From Candidatus Atribacteria bacterium 1244-E10-H5-B2 (GTDB lineage: Bacteria; Atribacterota; JS1; SB-45; 34-128), in the NCBI GenBank assembly GCA_003575245.1, contig NMQN01000316.1:1-10274 (forward strand): a stretch of DNA of 10,274 nucleotides. Direction: 5' to 3'. Of this stretch, positions 5,623 through 10,274 are shown one piece after another. Position 1 is the stretch's first letter. Each line of letters opens with the position of its first letter. Below the pieces are notes generated by a model, which searched no databases, was not told the origin of the DNA, and saw only the letters and a list, made by a program, of their open reading frames with translations. Made by a program: the position numbers and the translations under genes.

Positions 5623-5741
5623 GCGGGGAAGGGCTTAAATGAACTTCCCCGCGCAAATTTATTTAATTTTTATTTGTAGATTTGTAAACTCAAAATTTCT
5701 TCGTCTCCGCTCAAAGGGGAAGGTTGGAATCCCTTCCCCTT
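5623..5741 (+). repeat. Two GC-rich hairpins with related stems
   Basis: GCGGGGAAG (5623-5631) pairs with CTTCCCCGC (5644-5652), and AAGGGGAAGG (5714-5723) pairs with CCTTCCCCTT (5732-5741). Both left arms contain GGGGAAGG and both hairpins are followed by GCAA and AT-rich sequence. The first is followed by a T-rich stretch (5657-5675) and may act as a weak terminator. Confidence 0.6.
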
Positions 5742-5857
5742 GCAATTATTGAAATTTATCTATAAAATGAGAAAAGGACCGACCGCAAAGTTGATCCTTT
5801 TCTTGAAAAAATATTGAGCTCCGATCCCTGCTTTCGCAGAAATAGAAGGGGGCATTT

Positions 5858-5885
5858 TTGACCCTCTTTGATGTTAGTATAAAGT
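5858..5885 (+). promoter_or_regulatory. Possible promoter before the wHTH gene
   Basis: TTGACC (5858-5863) is followed after 16 bases by TAAAGT (5880-5885), overlapping a TATAAA at 5878-5883. The boxes are recognisable but the -10 is poor. The wHTH gene begins about 40 bases downstream. Confidence 0.35.
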
Positions 5886-5927
5886 ATCGAGAGGGAGATG
5901 TCAATTTTGAATCCGGCAGGTGATACT

Positions 5928-6128
5928 ATGAACATATTAAAGGGAAAATTAGGCAAGCGAAAAATGGCCAAGTTTGCCGGTGTGAAATGCCAGGACGTTG
6001 ACAAGTCTTTGGCAAATCTGGCCAGTATGGGATATTTGAAATACAAAAAAATTAAGGGTGGAATATATAAATTTACTTTATATCCCGAGCCGGTGAAGGA
6101 GATAGAATTGAATAATGAAACAGGATAG
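5928..6128 (+). CDS. Small winged-helix DNA-binding protein (66 aa)
   Basis: The pattern KMAKFAGVKCQDVDKSLANLASMGYLKYKKIKGGIYKF reads as two helices of a helix-turn-helix followed by a beta wing, as in MarR/LexA-type winged helices. I chose the ATG at 5928 because AGGTGAT, a good match to the ribosome, lies just upstream. An in-frame ATG at 5898 would add ten residues, but its purine-rich site is directly against the codon. The N-terminus is very basic (KGKLGKRK). It heads a short unit with a 47-residue basic protein whose start overlaps its end, closed by a strong terminator. The likely role is a repressor or switch regulator of the element. No known family member is identifiable by eye. Confidence 0.72.
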   Translation: MNILKGKLGKRKMAKFAGVKCQDVDKSLANLASMGYLKYKKIKGGIYKFTLYPEPVKEIELNNETG

Positions 6129-6258
6129 GAAGAAAATCAAAAAGGAAAAAAAGAGGATTCAATCTATCCGGGAAATGAAAGAACAGAGGAACAATAGAAA
6201 ACGCAATATCGATTCTATATTCCCGAAAAAAAGGGATATTAGATTCAAAGATCAGTAG
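6115..6258 (+). CDS. Highly basic mini-protein (47 aa), unknown
   Basis: The ATG at 6115 overlaps the end of the wHTH gene by 14 bases in another frame and has AAGGAGA 11 bases upstream. The product starts MKQDRKKIKKEKKR and ends DIRFKDQ; about 40% is Lys or Arg, with a helix-forming middle. This composition suggests binding to nucleic acid or to an acidic partner, but no family is recognised. The stop codon lies inside the stem of the terminator at 6255, which supports it being the true last gene of the unit. Confidence 0.55.
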   Translation: MKQDRKKIKKEKKRIQSIREMKEQRNNRKRNIDSIFPKKRDIRFKDQ

Positions 6259-6291
6259 GCAGAACCCACCCCTGGGTTCTGCCTACTTTTT
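6255..6291 (+). terminator. Strong Rho-independent terminator
   Basis: A perfect 13-bp stem (6255-6267 with 6274-6286), loop ACCCCT, is followed by TTTTT (6287-6291). The stem starts one base before the stop codon of the 47-residue gene. It separates the regulator unit from the replication operon. Confidence 0.93.
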
Positions 6292-6341
6292 ATCAAGTGG
6301 GATCGTGTCTTTAAAAAATTAAATTTAAAAGGAGTTTAAAA

Positions 6342-6608
6342 ATGGATATCAAGGTTTTAGATATCGAAATGGTAGATAACGAAAAGATTAAGGGTATAGC
6401 GACTATCGAGATTAGAAATTTTGCCAAAGTTTCTGGGATAAAGATTTTACAGGGGAATCACGGCTTTTATTGCTGTTGCCCTAATCAGAGCCATACCCAG
6501 AACGGACTTAGGAAATGGTCTAATATACTGACCTTTGAACGGAATTTGTGGAATGAAATTCAGGAAAAAATCATAAAAGAATATGAGGAAAAGGAGAGGA
6601 GAAAATGA
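6342..6608 (+). CDS. spoVG: SpoVG-family protein (88 aa)
   Basis: The sequence follows SpoVG almost end to end: DIKVLDIEMVDNEKIKGIAT (first strands), an IEIRNFAKVSGIKILQGNHG segment, CCPNQSHTQNG in place of the usual MPS-R-PDG loop, and a C-terminal helix NEIQEKIIKEYEE. Family members are small site-specific nucleic-acid-binding regulators, known for DNA and RNA binding in Firmicutes and Borrelia. The cysteine triple around residues 44-46 is unusual. AAAGGAG precedes the ATG at good spacing. The stop overlaps the primase start (ATGA), so the two are translationally coupled. In this element it may regulate replication genes or bind the structured RNA regions; that is inference. Phage and plasmid SpoVG homologues in replication modules are known. 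Confidence 0.85.
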   Translation: MDIKVLDIEMVDNEKIKGIATIEIRNFAKVSGIKILQGNHGFYCCCPNQSHTQNGLRKWSNILTFERNLWNEIQEKIIKEYEEKERRK

Positions 6609-8764
6609 CCGGAGAGATACATAATTTCTATTTATGGGATAGAGAAAACAAAAGAAAGATTGAAGTCGAAGCTAAAAAGGTGGGTTTAGAATGGGTTGCT
6701 TTATGCCCCTTCCACCACGACCAGAAGACCCCGAATCTGCATATTAACGATATTAAAAAAGTTTATTATTGTTTTGCCTGCGGAGCAAAAGGGCATTTAT
6801 TCGAGCCGGGATTTGAGAATCCAAAGAGGCCTATCGAGGAGATTTATAATTATGAGGATGAGGAAGGAAAATTACTCTTTCAGGTAGTAAGGTTTAAGGT
6901 CTCGGAGAGCGATAAGGCTTTTAAATTTAAGCAGAGAAAGCCAGACGGCAAAGGCGGTTTTATCTGGAATTTAAAAGGCGTAAAAAGGGTGATCTATAAT
7001 CTGCCCGAGATCATAAATAAATTTGGCAAGCCGGTCTTTATTCCCGAAGGCGAAAGGGACTGCAATAACCTGACAGGGATAGGAATTTTAGCGACCACGA
7101 ATTCAGGCGGGGCCGGCAAGTGGAAGGCAGAATATAACGAATATTTTAAGGATCGGGACGTGATTCTACTGCCCGATAATGACGAGGTCGGATTTAAGCA
7201 TATGCAGGAAGTGGGGAAGAGCTTGAAAGGGATAGCTAAATCTATAAAATGGCTGATCTTACCGGGACTTAAAAAAGGAGAGGATATTTCGGATTGGCTG
7301 GATCGAGGCGGGGAGCTGGAAAAACTTTTTAACCTGGTAAAGGCCTGCCCGGAGTTTATCCCAGCAAAAGAAGAGAAAAAAGAACTAACGACTATTTATG
7401 CAGAAGATTTTAGGCCTACCGATTTATGGAACTCGGAAAACTTTTTTAAGAAATATCTGGGGCAATCATTATACTGCAAAAAATGGAATAGCTGGCTGAT
7501 CTATCGGGAAGGGAAGTGGCAAGAGGACGACAGGAACGAGACTCAGGAGCTGGCGAAAAAGGTAATTATGGGTTATTACCGGGAAGCCTCTGAAATATTA
7601 GACGATAAAGAACGAAAAAAATTAGTAAATCAAGCCCTAAAATCCGAGAGCCAGAGAGCGATTAGGGCAATGACTGAATTGGCTACCTCTAATATGCCAA
7701 TAGTGCCGGAAGAATTTGACCAGGATCCTTATATTTTTAATCTGAAAAATGGGACCTTGAATTTAGAAACTTTTGAATTTAGAGAGCATAAAGCAGAGGA
7801 TTTATTAACTAAAGAATCAAAAGTTAATTATGAGCCGGAATCTATATGCCCTAAATGGCTGGATTTTTTAAAAAAGATATTTGAAGGCAATAAGGATTTA
7901 ATAGATTATTTACAAGCTACTTTGGGATATAGCCTAACCGGGAATATCGGGGAGCAATGCCTATTTATTCTCTACGGAATAGGTTTTAATGGAAAATCCA
8001 CTTTTATAAATACCATCCAAGAAATCTTAGGAGATTATGCTATCTCCACTCCATTTGATACATTTTTGAGCAAGATTGGAAGTCATATCCCGAACGATCT
8101 TGCCAGGATGAGGGGAGCCAGGTTAGTAACCGCTGTTGAGGCTGGAGAGGGAAGGAAATTTAACGAAGCGATATTAAAAAGTGTAACGGGACGGGACAAG
8201 ATAACTGCCCGATTTTTGAGGCAAGAGTTTTTTGAATTTTCTGCTACTTTTAAGTTATGGCTGGCTACGAATCATAAACCGACTGTTAGAGAATTTTCTC
8301 CGGCCTATTGGGGAAGAATAAGGCTGATACCATTTAAACTAATTATACCGGAAGAGGAAAGAATACCACAATATGAAGAAATTTTACTAAAAGAAAAGGA
8401 AGGAATTTTTAACTGGATGTTGGAAGGATGTAAAAGGTGGAAAGAGGAAGGGCTTAAGGTCCCGGAAGAAATAAAAGAAGCTACCGAGCAATATAAGGAT
8501 CAAATGGATATAATGGCTGAATTTATAGAGGATTGCTGTATCGAGAATCGTCTGGCGCAGGCCACTACGAAAAAGCTATATATTGCTTATAAAGATTGGT
8601 GCGAGGAGAGTAAAGAAAAGGAAATAAATAAAAGGGCATTTGGCCGGCGATTAGAAGAGCGGGGCTATAAAGCAATAAGAATTGGATCACCTAAACAGGA
8701 AAGAGGCTGGGGCGGTATTGATTTAAAAGGTGAAGAGCAAAGATTGCCATATAGAGAAGATTGA
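6605..8764 (+). CDS. Primase-helicase of the phage P4 alpha / D5 type (719 aa)
   Basis: This is a self-contained replication initiator. The domain order is: CHC2-type zinc finger (C34, H37, C56, C59, residues about 30-62); TOPRIM primase fold with PEGERD (E148) and DND (191-193); a middle D5-N linker domain (about 270-440); SF3 helicase with Walker A GIGFNGKST (458-466), Walker B glutamate E512, sensor asparagine N556 in ATNHKP, and Arg R571/R573; and a C-terminal winged-helix region (about 640-710) that in P4 family proteins recognises origin repeats. All key residues are present. AAGGAGAGGAG precedes the start, which overlaps spoVG by four bases. SF3 enzymes form hexameric rings that melt the origin, and the primase starts strands, so host SSB and polymerase would be enough for replication. 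A candidate origin lies directly downstream at 8786-8888. Confidence 0.93.
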   Translation: MTGEIHNFYLWDRENKRKIEVEAKKVGLEWVALCPFHHDQKTPNLHINDIKKVYYCFACGAKGHLFEPGFENPKRPIEEIYNYEDEEGKLLFQVVRFKVSESDKAFKFKQRKPDGKGGFIWNLKGVKRVIYNLPEIINKFGKPVFIPEGERDCNNLTGIGILATTNSGGAGKWKAEYNEYFKDRDVILLPDNDEVGFKHMQEVGKSLKGIAKSIKWLILPGLKKGEDISDWLDRGGELEKLFNLVKACPEFIPAKEEKKELTTIYAEDFRPTDLWNSENFFKKYLGQSLYCKKWNSWLIYREGKWQEDDRNETQELAKKVIMGYYREASEILDDKERKKLVNQALKSESQRAIRAMTELATSNMPIVPEEFDQDPYIFNLKNGTLNLETFEFREHKAEDLLTKESKVNYEPESICPKWLDFLKKIFEGNKDLIDYLQATLGYSLTGNIGEQCLFILYGIGFNGKSTFINTIQEILGDYAISTPFDTFLSKIGSHIPNDLARMRGARLVTAVEAGEGRKFNEAILKSVTGRDKITARFLRQEFFEFSATFKLWLATNHKPTVREFSPAYWGRIRLIPFKLIIPEEERIPQYEEILLKEKEGIFNWMLEGCKRWKEEGLKVPEEIKEATEQYKDQMDIMAEFIEDCCIENRLAQATTKKLYIAYKDWCEESKEKEINKRAFGRRLEERGYKAIRIGSPKQERGWGGIDLKGEEQRLPYRED

Positions 8765-8785
8765 AAAATAAAAATTAGCAATTTT

Positions 8786-8888
8786 TTAGACGTATTAGAC
8801 ATTATATTACTACTTCTACTATCGCTCTCGTGAGAAAAAATATTATAAAGTTATACAAAATTAGCGAAATAATGTCTATAACGTCTAA
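8786..8888. repeat. Dyad of paired TAGAC boxes (candidate origin or operator)
   Basis: Bases 8786-8805 and 8869-8888 form a 20-bp inverted repeat with only the two central bases differing. Each arm holds two TAGAC boxes nine bases apart, giving four boxes, two on each strand. The 63 bases between are AT-rich. In P4-type elements the initiator binds short repeated boxes at the origin, and this dyad follows the primase-helicase gene directly. An operator controlling the downstream genes is the alternative, and the site may serve both purposes. The short direct repeat AAAATTAGC also occurs at 8771-8779 and 8857-8865. Confidence 0.6.
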
Positions 8889-8925
8889 TTTTGGAATTTT
8901 TAATTTAAAAAAAGGAGATAAAAAA

Positions 8926-9204
8926 ATGAGAAATCTTGAAGAAAAAGAACTTAAAGGACTTAAAGAATTGGAGAAATTAACTATCGATGAGCTTAAAGAG
9001 AAGAGAACTGAATCAATAAAGGAGAATATATCGCGTAATGAAATGTTCAGAGTAACCCGGGGAAGATTGGAGATAGCGATCAGGACCAGGGAGTTAATCG
9101 GGATTTATGAAAAATACGGTTTTGAAGGTCTGTATATAGAAGGTAAAGAATCTTGGAACCCGAATAGGATAAGAGAATCAGTAGAAGACGATATACCATT
9201 TTAA
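8926..9204 (+). CDS. Helical protein with an SSB-type EDDIPF C-terminal tail (92 aa)
   Basis: The ATG at 8926 has AAAAGGAG at ideal spacing; an in-frame GTG 96 bases upstream has no ribosome binding site and lies in the inverted-repeat region. The protein is charged and helical (RNLEEKELKGLKELEKLT), with a GIYEKYGFEGLYIEG segment. It ends in SVEDDIPF, which matches the acidic tip of bacterial SSB (DDDIPF) used to recruit PriA, RecO, the polymerase chi subunit, primase and others. No OB fold fits in 92 residues, so this is not an SSB. It may mimic the SSB tail to draw host replication proteins to the element or to compete with host SSB. The tip is visible in the sequence; the role is inference. 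Its position just after the primase supports replication. Confidence 0.75.
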   Translation: MRNLEEKELKGLKELEKLTIDELKEKRTESIKENISRNEMFRVTRGRLEIAIRTRELIGIYEKYGFEGLYIEGKESWNPNRIRESVEDDIPF

Positions 9205-9222
9205 AAAAAAGGAAGTGATCTA

Positions 9223-9405
9223 ATGCTACCGGATAGATTTAATTTCTTAGGTAGATTCGATAATTTTTATAAAGTGGTAGTAAATTCTGTGAAAGAGTCT
9301 AAAGTCAGTGAGAGGGATTTTTACGCTTTGATTATAGCTAAGGCTAAAACAATGGAGAAGGAAAGACGGGAAGAAGTAATAATAAAAGTTGAATACACTG
9401 AATAA
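9223..9405 (+). CDS. Small unknown protein at the end of the replication operon (60 aa)
   Basis: It starts 18 bases after the EDDIPF gene, with AAAGGAAGTG as ribosome binding site, so it belongs to the same transcript. The product starts MLPDRFNFLGRFDNFYKVVV and has a basic, helical middle (AKAKTMEKERREEVI). No domain, membrane segment or cysteine motif is visible. The charge pattern fits a small helical partner of the replication proteins, but nothing identifies a family. The coding quality is good because of the ribosome binding site and position. Confidence 0.65.
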   Translation: MLPDRFNFLGRFDNFYKVVVNSVKESKVSERDFYALIIAKAKTMEKERREEVIIKVEYTE

Positions 9406-9619
9406 TAACAAAATAAAAGCGTAAAAAGGTTAAAAATCTATATCAAAAAATATTTTTTAAATCCCCGAAAATTTCGGTGAAGACAATTCGGTAAGTAATA
9501 AATCGTTAAATTTGCTATGATTAAAAGAATAATAACAAAACACTAATATTTTATTAAAAAGATTATAGCCTGAAACTCTTATAAACAAAGGATTTTTAAA
9601 TTATATGCTTTATTGGATT

Positions 9620-9643
9620 GTTATATTTTAACTATTATATAAC
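9620..9643. promoter_or_regulatory. Candidate operator upstream of the integrase promoter
   Basis: GTTATAT (9620-9626) and ATATAAC (9637-9643) are exact inverted half-sites ten bases apart, ending seven bases before the -35 box. The spacing places the half-site centres 17 bases apart, within what dimeric HTH regulators use. Either encoded regulator (3339 or 5928) could bind here. Confidence 0.4.
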
Positions 9644-9650
9644 GAAGCAC

Positions 9651-9679
9651 TTGACTTTATTTAATCTATCCTATATAAT
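9651..9679 (+). promoter_or_regulatory. Near-consensus sigma70 promoter of the integrase gene
   Basis: TTGACT (9651-9656) and TATAAT (9674-9679) are separated by exactly 17 bases. The start codon follows 32 bases after the -10 box, with AAAGAGGTG as ribosome binding site. This is one of the two strongest promoters in the window. Confidence 0.88.
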
Positions 9680-9711
9680 GTAAGCATAAAATATAAAAAG
9701 AGGTGTTTGAA

Positions 9712-10274
9712 ATGAAGGCAATAAAGAGAATCCCTAAGTATCTTAGTATAGAAGAGATTAAACTTTTACTTGACCAGCCATACCTGGAAGGAATAGAAGC
9801 TAAAAAGGAACTGAAAGAACGAAAAAGCAATAAATCCCACTGGCTGAAATATGCCCGGAATAAATTATTTAGTGCTAAAAGGGATTATGCCATCCTGAAT
9901 CTGTTTTATTCTTCGGGGATCAGACTGAAGGAATTAGTTAATTTAAACTTAAACGATATCGATTTTAAGAGGGGACTCGTGAAAGTATTAGGCAAGGGCA
10001 GTAAGGAACGAGAGGCCTCGCTGACTGACGAAGCAATAAGGATGTTGCGAGGCTATTTGAAGGCCCGGGAACTCTGGAAAGGTAACAGAAGCAAAGCGGT
10101 ATTCCTAAGCAGGACCGGGAGCAGAATAACTAAAATGAACGTGCAAAGGAATGTGGAACGATACGGGATAGAGGCGGGGATAACTAAGAAGGTTACTCCA
10201 CATATGCTAAGGCATAGCATAGCCACCCACTATCTAAATGCGGGAATGGACATAAGGAAGATACAGAACTTTTT
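9712..10274 (+). CDS. Tyrosine recombinase/integrase, N-terminal part (gene continues at base 1)
   Basis: The ATG at 9712 has AGAGGTG seven bases upstream and a near-consensus promoter. Joined with 166-280 across the contig ends, it gives a protein of 225 residues. It begins directly with the sequence that normally opens the catalytic domain (YLSIEEIKLLLDQP), and R71 (SSGIRLKELVNL) and K95 (LGKGSKER) are the first active-site residues. The usual N-terminal core-binding domain of about 80-100 residues is missing, and the promoter sits so close upstream that no longer form is encoded. XerC/D-type enzymes and phage integrases are normally about 300 residues. It could integrate the element, resolve dimers, or act with a host Xer partner. 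The frame is open through the end of the window, where it is cut at about residue 188. Confidence 0.92.
   Translation, partial: MKAIKRIPKYLSIEEIKLLLDQPYLEGIEAKKELKERKSNKSHWLKYARNKLFSAKRDYAILNLFYSSGIRLKELVNLNLNDIDFKRGLVKVLGKGSKEREASLTDEAIRMLRGYLKARELWKGNRSKAVFLSRTGSRITKMNVQRNVERYGIEAGITKKVTPHMLRHSIATHYLNAGMDIRKIQNF
10110..10274. repeat. Terminal direct repeat, right copy
   Basis: These bases equal 1-165 except for A at 10183 against G at 74. The repeat gives a unit length of 10,109 bp. See the left copy for interpretation. Confidence 0.95.

Larger units (their letters stand above)
5472..5927 (+). other. Gene-free hairpin region between capsid and wHTH genes
   Basis: These 456 bases hold no credible gene. 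They contain a chain of hairpins: 5520-5547 (TCCCTGC arms), 5554-5576 (CCCGGAAG arms), 5586-5600 (AGGG arms), 5623-5652 (GCGGGGAAG arms), 5714-5741 (AAGGGGAAGG arms), 5770-5803 (AGAAAAGGA arms) and 5828-5839 (CTGC arms). The second and third carry the same octamer GGTGAGAT in the loop region. The fourth and fifth share GGGGAAGG in the left arm and are both followed by GCAA. This looks like a structured RNA or a protein-binding region such as a packaging or processing site. Confidence 0.65.
9406..9711. other. AT-rich intergenic region before the integrase gene
   Basis: These 306 bases contain no gene. They hold the palindromes AAAAAATATTTTTT (9445-9458) and CCGAAAATTTCGG (9465-9477), the inverted pair GTTATAT (9620-9626) and ATATAAC (9637-9643), and the integrase promoter at 9651. 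No clear terminator follows the replication operon. The attachment site of the element may lie here, but it cannot be defined without an integrated copy. Confidence 0.6.

Noticed and set aside
5756..6046. 96-residue open frame on the minus strand
   Set aside because: It is largely opposite the winged-helix gene, which has a better ribosome binding site and a recognisable fold.
6696..6887. 63-residue frame in another + frame inside the primase gene
   Set aside because: It overlaps the CHC2 zinc finger of the primase and lacks its own ribosome binding site.
8830..8925. Upstream extension of the EDDIPF gene to a GTG at 8830
   Set aside because: It has no ribosome binding site and runs through the inverted-repeat region; the ATG at 8926 has an excellent AAAAGGAG.
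9406..9711. Attachment site attP
   Set aside because: The position would be usual, but there is no second copy or tRNA-like segment in the window to define a core.

Overview
The window looks like one complete, small, circular or terminally redundant mobile element of bacteria. Bases 1-165 recur at 10110-10274 with a single difference, so the unit length is 10,109 bp and the tyrosine recombinase gene runs across the contig ends. All convincing genes lie on the + strand. They have strong AGGAG-type ribosome binding sites, and the clearest promoters are sigma70-like. The sequence is AT-rich, with frequent ATA, AGA and AGG codons. A SpoVG homologue and the recombinase type suggest a low-G+C bacterium, perhaps Firmicutes-like or an uncultured lineage, but the host cannot be named from this sequence.

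Layout. (a) 9712-10274 plus 1-280: a 225-residue integrase with only the catalytic domain, behind a near-consensus promoter. (b) 370-728: a zinc-ribbon protein and a 48-residue basic protein. (c) 729-1305: no gene, but a dense cluster of perfect palindromes with a duplicated, covarying palindrome-linker-palindrome module. (d) 1306-1383: a 25-residue membrane peptide, then a leader of several hairpins. (e) 1587-3272: terminase large subunit. (f) 3339-5471: a second transcription unit with its own promoter, holding an HTH protein, an unknown protein, a scaffold-like protein and a lambda gpE-type major capsid protein. (g) 5471-5927: a terminator and a string of further hairpins. (h) 5928-6258: a winged-helix protein and a basic 47-residue protein, closed by a strong terminator. 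(i) 6342-9405: a replication block of SpoVG, a P4-type primase-helicase, a protein ending in an SSB-like EDDIPF tail, and a small unknown protein. A dyad of TAGAC boxes lies between the primase and the EDDIPF gene.

Reading. The element has its own integration, replication, capsid, scaffold and packaging-motor genes. No portal, protease, connector, tail or lysis operon is present. The best model is a capsid-forming phage satellite, comparable in concept to capsid-forming PICIs but smaller and without its own portal, which would borrow the portal and tail from a helper phage. A degenerate phage or phage-plasmid is the main alternative. The most unusual parts are the palindrome array, the hairpin region behind the capsid gene, the SSB-tail protein and the portal-less capsid set.
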